DNA from: Xiphias gladius
Lineage: Eukaryota > Chordata > Actinopteri > Istiophoriformes > Xiphiidae
Direction of reading: 5' to 3'
DNA length: 64,000 nucleotides
NCBI RefSeq assembly: GCF_016859285.1
Contig: NC_053414.1
Location: 29,312,005 to 29,376,004 of the forward strand
The notes beneath the pieces are model-generated. The model did not search any database, had not been told where the DNA came from, and worked only from the letters and a program-made list of their open reading frames with translations. Made by a program: the position numbers and the translations under genes. Below, piece after piece: positions 50,501 through 63,555 of the stretch (its first letter is position 1; every line of letters begins with the position of its first letter).

Positions 50501-53500
50501 GCTTTGAAGTACAGTACTCCTACATCACTGCAGAAAAAAGAGAGGCTAAACAACTGGAGGTGAGCAAAAAAGATTTCTAGTTGTTTTTAGGGTTGTCTTT
50601 TTATAGGGATCCTTTTCATTAGTTTTTTTTTTTTTTCAAAGAATTGTGACCAAACTATGCGCTGAGTGAGAAATTTTACAGTTGAAAAATAAACCGGTCA
50701 GTGCTCTTATGTATGCTGTGCAATTTCTTGGTACTTTTTGGCCAAAAGAAACACCACTATAGATATATCTAGGATAAGCTAATATTGGCTGTTACATCAG
50801 TTGGGCTCTACTCAGTGTAAGGAAGTTGCTCAGCAGCTCCTCTTAGTGTTGTCAAACTCGAATTTAAAGGGTAATCTATCTACTTCAATTCATGAGTGCA
50901 CTGCGACTATTCTCAGTGTATCTGTATCAAATAGACCACAAATGCAGTCATTATTTTTAAAAGGGTGCATCTCAGGTTTTTGTACAAATGCTTCACATAA
51001 AGGACTCTCTTTTGGCTTAGCGAGATCTAAGCAAGTAGAAGTATAAAACACAGGAAAGTACTCTGCCAATCTAGCTGAGCACAACTAAATATTTATTTGA
51101 GGAGGATATTTGTCTTTGGTGTTTACAAGTTAAGCCTTAAAGCCACTAACAGTGGAATCTGTAATCTCATGACCCCTTTACTCCCTTATGTCCGGGTTGT
51201 ACTGACTGCAAGGTAAATATACTGTATAAACAGAAGGTGTGGTGCAGACATAATGTAGATTAAATGATGTAACTGCAGTGAACTTGTGTAAAGTGGTTTT
51301 TCTCATGACAGAAAATATGTTCATCAAGAAAGATAGGGCTTGCCAATCAGAATGCTTTCACTCAACCCATAATGAATGATGCTCACATGTCTAGTGGCCA
51401 GAGTTGACGGATACTGCTGCTTCACCCTATATATGACATTGAGCAAGCCATGCGGTTTCTTGTGTAGCAGGTTTTGAATTTGTCCAACAAATGCTAACAA
51501 AATGGAGCCAATCAGATATTGTGTTGTCTTCATACTATGTTATTAAAATCACTGGTTTTACGAATGAATTTGATAATCAATTTAACTTTCTGGTTAACAG
51601 ACAGGTAATGGTCTCTGTTTAAGTTTTAATGGATCTTGTTGACTTAGCTTTGGCTCATTATACCAAAAGACCAAAGACGACAGGTAAAGGCTTTTCCTGA
51701 TTCTGAGTATGATTATACCTCTACTAAAGACCTTTCTTTATCTTTGCTGTGCACCTGTGACTGGCAAAGCACTATGTTGAATCAGCTCCAGGGCTGATAA
51801 TGGACTGTAGGAATTATGTTTTAAAAGCCAAGTGCTGCTGATCCAACTCAAATGAAACCACACAGAGAAGTGGCGACTTCCTCCATGGAAAACAGCAATG
51901 GTAGCAAACAGGACATGCCACCCCTGACCCACTTCTAAATCACTTTGGCTCACCCTGCGAAAGAGCGTGGAATCGGAAAAGTGTGAACTGGCAAAAGACG
52001 AGAAAGAACAACTTGGAACGAAGGAAACATCTGAAACCCTGTCGGCTCTTGTGGAAGAAAGTGCTGATGATCAAGGCTTAACAGCAACAAGACTAAAAAT
52101 ACAAACAGCCGAGAGACACTTTCCCCCCAGACAAGCCAAATCAAGCCAAGCAAGATGACTGTCTGTGAAGCTTAGAGAAACCTTGTCACCTTCTAACTCC
52201 TGTCACTGAGCTGTAAAAAATTCAACCATCACCAGAAAAAGCCCCAGTATCAATACCTGAATGCAGTAGGGATAGGACTAGCCCAAGAGCTACAGTAGTA
52301 CTGCAAAGAAAAGCTTGTACTGCCTTGGATGTGTGTAAGTGTGCCTTTATGGATTGTCGGCCTGAGAAAGGCTTTACATTGCACAAGATTACAGAGTTTA
52401 CTGATCCAGTCCTTCCATTCCAGTGCAAATCCGTAAAATGCCATAGGTTATGAGCAGAAAGCACAAAACGCTGCCAGGTCTTAAAACCCACAGGTGAAAG
52501 GTAACATGCATGTGCATAGAACAAGACACACACAAACTTCTGTCCCTCATTGTGCACATCTTTTGCCCCCAACCACCAACCAGCACATACATACATCCAG
52601 TTGTGCCCACTTGTGACCACTTGTGACAGTGCAAATACCCTCTAACAACCTCCATCTGGCACAGACTGAGGTTGTTGTGGAAGGGTGGAGAGTGAAGAGG
52701 GAGGGGGGCATTTCCTGAGGAAGCAGCTGGCTGCCTGCAGGGCCATGGAACTGCAGGATTATAGGGATGCAAAGGTGAATGTGGCACAGACCACAATGTA
52801 CAGAGGGTGGCAGAACAGGGGTGGTATCGTTTTAAAAAGCCCCAGAGCTCGTGGCATGGCGGTGATGCAGTAGTTGAAAAGTATGAAGGCGAGAGCTGAG
52901 GTACAGATTACCCCCCCGAGTGGGAGCACGGCTATGTGTCCTTGAGGTTAACCTGGCCTCATTTTTCGCCTACATTTCACCATGTTCAGCTGTATGGGAT
53001 GTTATGTAGAAGGATAAGGAAGATTAGCAGAACAGCTCCTGCTCTTCAAATAATGGACACCCTAAATTATGGTCAAATCATTAAAACGTGAGATTATTAT
53101 GTTGCACTGACAATCATGCAAAAAAGACCCTAAAATGTTTTCGACAAACTATTACCGTATTACATCTGACAGTGTATTGTTCACCTTGTTGTTGAATTTG
53201 AGGAACTTAAGCATTATTCCTTGCCCTTTAGCAATGGACAGGCAGGAAGAGATCATCCCTGAGCACCCAAACAACAGCAATATCCGGTGCAGTCCACAAG
53301 ACAAGCGCTGCATACAGAAGACCCTAGCCCGACACCCTCTGAAATCCACAAATCAGAGGAGCAACACTGCCAGGGAGGAGACCAAGGCGGCGCTGGTGAG
53401 AGAAACTATCCTCTGACATCTTATTAGTTTCACAGAAAACAACAAACCCAGGCAATTCCCTCTGCAGTACATGCCTCTGCCCCAGCAGGTGTTTTACATT

Positions 53501-56279
53501 AGGGCTTTATAGTTCCAAAGCCACAAGCGTAACTGTCAGGTTACAAATTGTACGAATGAGTTATTTACAGACTGTAACATTTAATTGCGGTCTTGTGAAA
53601 TAAAGTACAGGTGGACATTGACATCAACACGCAATTTGCTGTTTTAACATTGGCAAGAGCATGATCATAACATCCCCACTAATCAATAACAGGCTGGTTT
53701 TACCCTTTGTAGTACATCATTTACCAAAGAAATGTGTTACATCAATGCACAGCAATGCCACAGTCTCTCACATTTAGATTTATTTGGGCCACCCACCCAG
53801 GTAGGTTCATCAGTTTGGATATTTATGTTTTTACTTTTGTTTTTGAAGGCTTTGTGGGAATGCAGTTTGGACTGGCTGTGCAGACTGATCACAAAATCAA
53901 CCAACACTCAATACTGTTTGCGGATAATGTACATTTGAATGCACAAACAATATAAGGTTGTTAAAATTTCTTAGGGTCAAATTCAAAACCATGTTAACCT
54001 GAATGTAGACGTCATGCCACAACAGCACTTTGACTTAGATTTCAATAAGTAATGGCACATTTGAATTTGGGATTTTTCCCAAGACAGAGAATTTAATTAA
54101 TCAACTATTGTAAAAAAAAAAACAACAAAAAAAATCTCTTCTGTGCAACAACTTTAACTCAAGAGATTACCCAGGTAATGAGCACTGGAGGCAATAACCC
54201 AATAGAAGACAAGAGCATACAGTTAATCCAAAAACATTCCCTGTTTTTTTCCAGTCTGCTTGGTTTGGTGTTTTTTTTGAATTACTTTCCTTAATTTTTT
54301 TAGACATTTATATAGATTTATTATTCATTAGTTTTCACGAGTAACTGAAATGATCTACTAGTTAAAGATGACTGGTTTTTCATTTTACCTCAACTTCCTC
54401 ATGATTTCTTGAACATTTTGAAAAGTAGAGACAATAGTTTTACATAATTTTTTACACACAGCAGTTCTCTTATGCCACTGCAAATGTCTATGTACGTCTA
54501 CATCTGGAACTCTGCTGATATTTTAATAAACAGCAAGTCAAAAATGATTTCTCCTCCAGGCTCCATGTCGTGCTGAGCTACAAAGAGCACTGGACAGATT
54601 GGCATCAAATACCCGCACACACGATGATCTCTTCACAATCCCTATTCCCAACTGTGACAAGAACGGAGATTTCCATGCCAAACAGGTCTGTGATTTCACG
54701 CACACACTCATTATGAGCTCCATTGAGTTACTGAGCAGACCACTATTTGGCCATGTTTACTGGTGAACTGTGAATCTCTATTATTAAGCCAATAATAATA
54801 AAAAAGTCCGGTCTTTATACTTCAAACACTTCCTTTCAAACTACATCAGCAAACTGTGGGCCAAAACACAACACATGCCTGCAGCCGATGAAATATTGTC
54901 TTACTAGTTCAAGATCAAAACGAAAGTGTCTCCAGGCAGACCGCCCTGCTAATGCCAAGACCTTATTTTTCTAAGCTGACATGAAAAGTGATTTACTTTC
55001 AGAAATCAAGAGTTGAACTATTTGTGTAAAGTGGTTTCCCCTAAACTGTTGAACAATAATCACTTTATTGCTGTGATGGATGCAATTAACTTTTGGATGC
55101 AATTGCTTTTTCTGTTATTCTGCCTTTGCAAGATTGGGCAACTATGCAGATAAGAGTGAGAGAATCAGAGAACATAAAAACACAGATAAGACTGCCCTGA
55201 GCTGTATATGCAAACAAAGCAGCAGACGCAGAGTTAGTGATAAAAGGAAAGCTCTGCTAAGGCAACAGTCATCAAGAGTCTGAGTTGTGTTGATTGTGTA
55301 ACATGGTTAAAGTATCTCTGTCTGCTCAGATTCACAGGCATCTGTTTACTGTTTAACTAAAACTGCACTGTGATAAAAATTATTGGGAAGTAAAGCACAG
55401 GTCATGAGGGACAACTGGGAATCATTTCATGGCAGGCTTGCTCTCAGATTGATAACTGGTCTTGGAGGCTTTCTGAAACTGTAAATCCCTTAGGAAAAGC
55501 ACAAAATCATGTAATACATTTTGTATTACAGTAATTAAAAGCTACCAGTAAATTTAACAGTAGTTAAAAGCTCATAAAAGGAACCTCAGAGGTATTGAAT
55601 CAAATAATTAAATTACTTGAAATACTACAAAATCATAGTTTGTTTAGGGCAACTTTAAGTGTCAGCTGGGTGTAATTTACGCAGCTATGGAGCATCACTC
55701 TCTTTTAGCTCTGTTTTGCTCTCCATCAACTTCTGAGGTAATATGTCTGGCTTTTAATATAGCTGCTAAATGCTCCACTGTGTTCACCAGCTAGTGGTTA
55801 ACTTTGTCACTGTGGGTAGTGTAGAAGGGATCATTTTTGGAGCTTTTTTGGTAATAACCGCTACCCACTCTTGCTGAAAACATACTGATGAGAACGTAGA
55901 GTGGCAAAACCAAAATTCTGATTTAAAAAATACTATAAAGCTCTGTAGAGCTTGGGGGAACTGCAGAGTTGGGTGTTAATTCCCTGTGGGTTCATCACTA
56001 TGAGTGACCCCTTTCACTTTACATGCAGTCCTTCGATCCATTGTTAATATAGAAATATCGAGTAGAGCAGCTTTAATATATGCACCTGTAGTTAAGAAGG
56101 TGCTATACAACTAGGATAATTATCGCTCTTTATGCCCACAGTGTCATCCTGCACGTGACGGCCAGCGGGGAAAGTGCTGGTGTGTGGATCAGAAGACGGG
56201 CATGAGGCTGCCGGGGCCGTTGGAGCAGCGAGGGGATCTGGACTGCCACCAGTTAATGACTGCCACCCTGAGGGATTGA
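44564..56279 (+). CDS. igfbp4: igfbp4, insulin-like growth factor binding protein 4
   Basis: Four exons: 44564-44921, 53232-53395, 54560-54685, 56142-56279; phases agree, 261 aa (human 258). Secreted protein that binds IGFs and limits their access to receptors. A hydrophobic signal peptide (about 16-30) precedes [10 protein letters not shown]. The N-terminal IGF-binding domain has the family signature GCGCCPTC and then [20 protein letters not shown]. The linker holds C139 and C146 (RCSPQDKRC), an extra cysteine pair characteristic of IGFBP4, and an NNS glycosylation sequon at 133. The thyroglobulin type-1 domain has [13 protein letters not shown] and CWCV (228-231), ending DLDCHQL. The start ATG precedes the signal peptide. 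Intron 1 is 8.3 kb. Assignment over IGFBP1/2/5 rests on the linker cysteines and synteny with smarce1. Confidence 0.95.
44922..53231 (+). other. igfbp4: igfbp4 intron 1
   Basis: An 8.3-kb intron. It contains a GT repeat at 45714-45738 and a T run near 50621-50637. Minus-strand open frames at 45563-46042, 46552-47028 and 52222-52620 have no recognisable domain and are not called as genes. No mobile element was recognised. Confidence 0.7.
45714..45738 (+). repeat. (TG)n microsatellite
   Basis: About 12 TG units within igfbp4 intron 1. Confidence 0.95.
55730..56080 (+). mobile_element. probable interspersed fish repeat in igfbp4 intron 3
   Basis: CTAAATGCTCCACTGTGTTC, CACCAGCTAGTGGTTAACT, TTTTTGGAGCTTTTTTGG, GGGGGAACTGCAGAGTTGGG, CATTGTTAATATAGAAATAT and GAGTAGAGCAGCTTTAA follow the order of a repeat I recognise as common in percomorph genomes. 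No coding capacity; class unknown; boundaries approximate. It ends only some 60 nt before exon 4. Introns 2 (53396-54559) and the rest of intron 3 (54686-55729) show nothing else. Confidence 0.5.
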
Positions 56280-57000
56280 GGAGTGAGAAGTGGCAGTAGG
56301 GGTCCAGGACCAGCTGAATTCTACTGGTGCTTATTAGTAGAACTACATGAGGAAAGGACTTCACCCCAAAGCCTCACTTCACCTGAGGCCAATGGTACTT
56401 GACCTTGCGCAACAAAAAGGAAAACATTGAATTGAGTTCTTTTGCTATTTTGTTTCTGTGTGTGACAGTATGTGATCTCTGAGTCTTTTGAGCACTTGGT
56501 GTGTATTGTTTCTACTATGTGAACCTAAGACTGATAGCCTTTAGACACATGCGCTTTAAAGTAACAGGTGGCAGAAAAAAAAAAAAAACCTTCCACAGAT
56601 AAGAGTTGTAGTTGTGATCTTTGTTAGAGAGCAAAATGTGTTGTTTCCTCTAGTCTAACTTCAGTGTAGTATTCTTAAAAAGTGATGAGAATATGCATCA
56701 CCCCACCAACCCCAGTTCGACTTAAGACAAAACAGGAGCTGTTAGTATTTGTTTTATTTTTTCTGGAGCACTAGATCAGTTGGAATTACTGACAATCCAG
56801 AGAGATTCTCAATTAAAGGATTGTGTACTAGTTTTTCACACAATATGTGTAAGTGGTTGTACGTGTTGTTCTTATTTTACTATATGTCGTAAACCCCACC
56901 CATCTGGTAAGTAGGTAAGAACAAATCATAAAATGTCATTGCAAACAAAAAGTCTATTACAGTGATGACACAAGAGTAGCAATAAAGGATAGGATGAGAA
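56280..57000 (+). other. igfbp4: igfbp4 3' UTR with polyadenylation signal
   Basis: Non-coding sequence after the stop TGA 56277-56279. AATAAA lies at 56981-56986; an ATTAAA near 56813 is an alternative. The end is inferred. Confidence 0.55.
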
Positions 57001-60000
57001 CAACAGAAACGTTGAAAAAAGAAACAAAGGAATGCAACAACCCCCTGCCTTGAGTTATCAAATGATAAGCCATAGCTTTTCACAACATGGAGACCAAAGT
57101 GAAAAGTGATACTCGTTTGAAAAACGGTATCTCGGAAAGAGACTAGATTTGCTTCATCACCTCGTGGTTAACTCTGCATCCCCCGCTCTTTGCCGATGAG
57201 CTCTCTCTAGCATTGTGGTCCAGAAGGACTGGCAGTGTAGCTGGGCTAGAACCTCTGTACACTGCTGATAGGATAATCTTATTTTTCCAGCTGGTGCTAA
57301 GATGCCAGTGTGACTCTCATGTTTTTATGAATATGTTTCAACATACAGGATTTCTCTCCAAACAGACTGCTTGGCAGATCTTTGGTGGTGCTATACACGG
57401 ATTGTGCCAAAATACAAAGAAAAATGGCTTCTGCACTTTTTGGGTAGTGTTTAGGATTAGAACGGGAGACTGAGATTTTTAGGAAGTCTGATGATCACTT
57501 CAATGTGTGACCATCTGCACTAGCTATTGACAAATTCTTTCCATGTGTGTTTTTCATGTTACTGTCAAAATATGAAAGTAACATCCCACATTAGCTTTGC
57601 ACTATCACTACAGCTAACTGGCTGAATATTTCACTGGCCAGTGTTGTAAATTGCAGGTGTGATGTGTTTTAAATATACAAGCAGAGTGTAATAACTTTGA
57701 ATGATTATGGGAGCAATGCAACTACTAGCTAACATGAAGCTTTGAATGGAGGACTCTGGTGTAGCAGCAGAGCTAGAATCATGATTATGTGGTAACCAGA
57801 ATTTCCTCTGTTAATCTGACAGTGTTCTCATATCATCTGTAGGGCATCGCACTAATAATTAAAGGAGTGTATTACCAGCGCAAGTGACATTGCTTCTCCT
57901 TAACTATTTTATATACCATAGACGAGGCTGGTAATATTCTTATAGCAATTTGATTGTACTGGTGGAGTGCATTACTTTTTCAGGGCAGAGTAGCAGGTTT
58001 AAGCAGGTTTAAGCTAATGCTGGTGTTTGTCATCACCAGATATGGATAGCCTGCTCTATCTGTTCCATGTGACACTTTGGTTATTATTGACTCAAGAAAA
58101 AATTCATCTTGTGTGGATGGATTGTCATTGTTGGTATTGGTGTCACTCGTGCAGCTTGTGCCTGGGCTTGAGCTCACTAGAGAAGAGGGACAAAGAGCGT
58201 AGCAAGTCAGGTCATTCCCGCACAGAACAGCATTAACGTCAACCTAACAAATCATTAGTGTGCACATTACAGTGTGGTAATATCAGATATGGTAAAAGAA
58301 AAAAGACATTCACAGCACTGTCACACAGTGGATTTTTTACTCTTTTTGTTTTCTATGTCTCTACAATCTGATTTTACCTCAGTATCAGTTAAGCTTTAAA
58401 TATGACTATTTGAGCAGAGCACACTGAAGGGGGGTTCATTTTAGCTCCACACAGAAATAAGAAAAGTGCCATGAAAACTATTATTATAAGTATTATTATC
58501 ATTATGCATTTTGTTTCACATTTTTTCCATATTGAATTTGGTCTAATCTTTCTAAAATGGAGCAGTATGTACATATACGTATAAGTAGAGTCAGTGAAAA
58601 GAAAAATCATCTAATTCTCTTATTCGTTTATTGGGCAAGATAGGAAAACATAAAGTCAGATATGAGAATTAGTTGCTGTTGCCCAGTAGGCTCAACCCAG
58701 CTAACAGCTGATATGGGCCAGCTCATCCACAAAATAAATCTGACAAATGTTGTCCATTACCATCAGACCAAGGGTTTCTCTGATGTTTCTCAGTGCATCC
58801 TGAAGGTACTTGAGGTCGTGAGGGTGAAATTCTAAAGAATTAAAACAATCCCTCTACTATTTGTACACATAAAACAATTGAAAGGTGTATTTTTAGTGCA
58901 CTTTGTCTTGATTTTGCTACAAAACTCGAAGAGAAATAAAAATAATTTTCAATAGAGTCACAGCCTGTAAGTTTTAATCATAATATACAATTCAAACAAA
59001 AATCATCAAAGGTCACTTATTTCCTTTTCTCTGTGTTGGCCTAGTTATTCTGTCATATATTATATCAGTCCAAATTCCGCACATTGGGTCCTAATAAGAC
59101 TACTAATACGACTAACAAATATGACTACATACTACTTGAAATTTAATGATTAATTTATAACCTTTACTAGAAACAGAATTGTCACCAGATGACCAGTTTT
59201 ACTTGTCACTAAAGAAGAAATGTACCCAAAGGCAGTGCACCAAAACACATACATATAGTGTAGAAAGAAGATGGTCTGAGTGGAGAATCATTGCTACAGC
59301 TTAAAAATATTAAAAACCAAATATCCTAAAAATCATTCCAAAGACTACATAGAATCTGGAGACATCAATACTCATTCAGTGAACTGCATGCACACAAAAA
59401 AAGTTCCAGCACAATCCTTTCTTATCATTCATCAACTAATGAAGTGTTACTAAACACATTCAAACATTTCTCTGTTAAATAGTCTTAATCTTTGAGAGAG
59501 ATGGCAAACGGTTTTGGCTATGATTCTGCAAAGGCCTTCTAACCACATAAACTGTGTATTTAAACTATACTACATTGCTTGATCTCTAACTTTGCTTTAC
59601 TGAACTGTAATTGCATTTCTTGAGAATAGACTGTTCCTGTTTGCCTTTGATATTATCTGTTAATGTGTAGAAGATTTGAAGTAGTGTTTGCATGCATCCA
59701 AATGGACTGGGGTTGGGAACAGCTAAGGTCTTGTGTATCTTGTCCAGAACAGGACTGCTATATTCAAACACTGACGTGATCAAAGAACTGAAATATATAG
59801 AGTTTCAACCCATGAAATAATCAGTTACATTGTAAGTGTTTACCAGATGAAAATGTACACAATTAATCAATTAAAACACTTTAGAAACTACAATGTTGGT
59901 GCTGTTGCTGTTATTATTAGTAGCAGTAGTAATATCAGTAGTAATAGTATTAGACGATTTTAGCTTAGTACAGATGTGTCAGTACCAGCATATATATGTT

Positions 60001-60282
60001 GGCCAATACGTGACAAGAAGCTGCTGTATGGAAATGCCAAAGATATGTTTATGATATCTTTTTTTATGATATGAAAAAATGGTTTTGACTGAAGTTCAGT
60101 GTTTTGACATAAATAATGGTTAGAAAAAGTTTCCTTATGGCTTGTATTGCATAAACACACCAATAAATGAAAAATTAATACACAAAGAAAAATTTGTCGC
60201 TGGTGACAGAGTATTTTAAATTAATTTTAAAAATCCAATTACTATCCATAATACACATCAAATGCTACTTTCATTAATGTCT

Positions 60283-60346
60283 ACTCAGAAACTATGACAA
60301 ACTATACTGAACTATAGTTCAGTATAGTTTGTCATAGTTTCTGAGT
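60283..60346. repeat. perfect 64-bp palindrome, no spacer
   Basis: Each strand reads the same for 32 bp on each side of the centre between 60314 and 60315. The left arm starts ACTCAGAAACTATGACAAAC and the right arm ends with its exact complement. No mismatches. Confidence 0.98.
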
Positions 60347-60806
60347 TTTAAAGGCTAAGTTCTTATTTATCTATTCTCAACTTTAATATTTTTTTGATGC
60401 GTCTGAATTAATGTTTTTAGTTGTTGATGCTAATTTAACTGCTCTCAAACCTTTGTGTTTAAACTTACTGTAATATTTGTTGTTTGGGTGAAGTGTTTGT
60501 ATTTTTCAACTGTAAAATTTTACATGAAATATCTTGGCCACAAAATATCTTGAATACCTAAATTAAAGATTCTGATCCAAAAAGTTTGAAATGTTTGCTA
60601 TGTGTTTATGTGAAAAAAAGGATATCAGAGGGTGTACTGTTATCAGATGATAACCTCTCAAATATCGGTATCTGCCTCAAAAATATATTATTGGTCAGAC
60701 TCTATTGGTGGTAGCTGTAGTAATGGTAGTAATAGTGTTATTAGATGAAGCAATGATATGTGAATCCGCCAAAAGTAACCAAAGCAGCTATAGATACCAA
60801 AAACAG

Positions 60807-60844
60807 ACAAGAAACAAACAAGAAACAAACAAGAAACAAACAAG
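60807..60844 (+). repeat. 11-bp tandem repeat, about 3.5 copies
   Basis: Unit ACAAGAAACAA repeated exactly three times plus ACAAG. Confidence 0.95.
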
Positions 60845-63079
60845 TTGCTAGTGCATCACTATGCGATGGGATGTATTCCAGGATGCCTAAATTTAAAATG
60901 ATCTAAATGTCTGAGAATACTTCAGAGCTATCAGTCTATCAGTCTACCTGCTGCTTTTATCAAATGGTAAAAAGGTCAAATTGTTCCCTCCAGGCCAGAG
61001 GCAGAAAACGAAACATTCACAGTGAACTTTTATGAATTTACGAAACCAACAAAGTCAGAAGAATGATGTCATTTACGCAGTTTTATACATAAACATTGCT
61101 GTGTCTTGATGTTTTTGACATCAGAATCCTGTACTGTGTGTTTCCCCGAGCCTATCGTGAAAGCGGGTTAGACAGACAGGTTAATGATAATACTCAAGGC
61201 ATTTGTCCAAGGAATACCTCTGGAATCATACAACATAATAATCTGGCTGCAGCAGCTTCTAAAAATACCTCCACTGTCCACTACCAGAGTAAACTTTCAA
61301 GTCTGCTTAGTTCCACTGCCTGAGTCTATTTTGGAGAGCTCTGCAGGCTTAAGAACTGGGTCTGAATCTGCATTACAAGAACAGCTTTGCAGGTTTTCCT
61401 CTGATTGATTCAAAATGTCACAGGCCCTTTCCTGCCCCTGGGCATCCACAATCCCACAGCTGTGCCGGGGAGGCCCTCTTAGAGTGTCTGTGTTAAGACT
61501 GCACAGTAGCTTACAGGAGGCATGTGACCTCCATCCTACCTCCAGACGTACTCCATCACAGGTGTCCAGTGCTAAACATAGGCCTGCCCATCCTCTGTGT
61601 GGAATCTGCTCTCTGTCCCGTTCACACAGCTTTCCGGTCATCGCCTGGTGAATGAAAAGAATATGAAGCAGCACACCTGGAGATGGGATCACAACTGCAT
61701 GTGTGTGTCTGTATGCCTATTACAACGGATGCAGGTCAAGCATAAATAAAATAAGCTCTCAAGTGTGCAGTGTAAACAGAAAGAAACAGGGTCACAATGA
61801 ACACAATCAATTAACAAATCCAAAACAAGTACTATTCAGGTTGAATGGACAGAGATGCAGGCTAAATCCTACAGGCTTTGGTTTGTTATCTCTAGGGAAC
61901 ACACTATTACAACTATTGACCTGGGCGGCTCTTTAACAATGTGAACAAGAATGCAAAGTATTTCAGTTGTAACAACAAGGGATTAGTGAATAGGGCAACC
62001 TTGATTTTTCTCAAAAGCACAGTAGCCTGCGAAGTGTCCATAATGCAATTTACAGTATGGTGACATAATAAATCATTCCAACTTTTTTTTCTATTATAGC
62101 CTGAGATTATTACCTTGGAGAAAAGAATGTGTGTAATCTGAAGAGTATCTGGACCGACATGGCACATTTTTCACATGAAGTCATGTATTTTGCATTCAGG
62201 GTAACAATGTAGGTCTGCTTTTTCTTTCCATATAACTCATGAGTAAACAGGCTACATTGTGATTTTGACAAGTATTATGATGATGCACATTTGCAGCTTA
62301 AATATAAAGCTATGTAGGTACAACGTGGAATCCGATGTAGCAGCGCTGCGTTGTCGTGACACCTTCTCTTTTTCTCCGAATGGCTATCTTTGAGGAGAAA
62401 GGTGCTTCTCCTGTCATTTGAATCAGTGAGAGCTGCAGCAGTGACAGTTGAGGGCGATGGGCATCAGTATTGAGGCAAGGCGCAGCTGAAGTGAGAGGAG
62501 GGTGGGGGTGCAATTCTAGAAGATTCTGAAGGAATCTTATGAGTGGACCCCATTTCATTCGTTTATTGTGGGAACCGTTTCTCTGAGCTAGGTGGTTAGC
62601 CTTCCCTGTCAAAGCCACAATTTACACACTGTGGTGGGGACTAAAGGTTTTAGGGTGAGTTTTCTGGCCATCAATCTAGTATACACGCTTGCTTATCACC
62701 ATCAAAATCTATGGGAATTTGTATATCTTTAGATGTGTTGGTTTGACTCGACGTTGCATGCTAATATTTCAAAGATGTCATTTTCTTTTCATTGAGGTAG
62801 CTAAGCTAAATAACCAGTTAGCTAGCCTCCAGCCTGCTGGTTATTTAGACCAACCAATGTCAGTTAAGCTGCTTTGCTGAGCTTACCACATATATTGAAT
62901 GTCTACTGTCAAAACTGTATAATTACGCTACAGTTAAAATCATTTCATGCACGCTAACTACATTCATTTCTGGCTTCTGCTGCAGACTAGCTAACCTAAC
63001 GTTAGCTAAAAAGAAACGACAAAATGACTGTAGCTACAATATTGGCTACTAGCTAGCATGAATGCAGGCAAACGTTAGC

Positions 63080-63138
63080 TTGCTAGCTAAATTACAGCTC
63101 GTTTATGGATCCCGCAGAGATGCAGCGCTAGATGAAAG
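63080..63138 (+). other. smarce1: possible smarce1 non-coding first exon
   Basis: CpG-containing sequence ending at a plausible donor (GATGAAAG/GTGAAA) about 370 nt before the exon that carries the start codon. The 5' edge is unknown. The intron between (63139-63511) shows nothing. Confidence 0.3.
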
Positions 63139-63516
63139 GTGAAAATCAGTCGGACCTAATGTCAGCTACCGGTGGTCTTTCACCGGCTACCATACGCAAA
63201 TAGTCATAAATCCTTTAGGATTTAATGCATCCTTAAAGAAATCAACGTTGTTATTGATATAATTACTTTTACTAACATGAAATGGCTTGCAAGTTTTAAC
63301 CTCCAGTTTTTCGAGACACTGAATGTTCTTAATCACGTTAAGCTAACTTCAAGCTAACGTCGATGCTAGGCAGTGTAAGCAAGCTCTGTTGTCTGACAGT
63401 CATTATCGGCATCTCTTTGTTTTGGGCTGTGTATGAAGCATTCTGACAACACAATTCATCTCATCAGTACGATATGAAATGTTATCCTACTCTAAAATGT
63501 GTTCATTACAGAGCCA

Positions 63517-63534
63517 ATGACTGGAATAGACTGA
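63517..63534 (+). promoter_or_regulatory. smarce1: short upstream ORF in smarce1 leader
   Basis: ATG ACT GGA ATA GAC TGA, five codons plus stop, in the same exon as and 22 nt before the main ATG. Could lower or tune translation; effect inferred. Confidence 0.5.
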
Positions 63535-63555
63535 TTCCCACTCCTCTCTTCAAAG

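Larger units (their letters stand above)
57001..63079. other. intergenic between igfbp4 and smarce1
   Basis: About 6 kb, A/T-rich, with a perfect 64-bp palindrome (60283-60346) and an 11-bp tandem repeat (60807-60844). Human TNS4 and CCR7 lie in the matching interval, but no SH2/PTB exons and no seven-helix receptor frame are visible. The part from 62750 is rich in GTTAGCTAGC-type words as the smarce1 promoter is approached. Confidence 0.55.

Noticed and set aside
52222-52796. Two overlapping 132-codon minus-strand frames
   Set aside because: Overlapping frames in different phases without domains; chance openness in an intron.
60600-60715. ATATCGGTATCTGCCTCAAA-like words resembling a common fish DNA repeat
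   Set aside because: Too short and diverged to assign or bound.
60807-60844. CRISPR-like direct repeats
   Set aside because: Contiguous 11-bp tandem units without spacers in a vertebrate genome.
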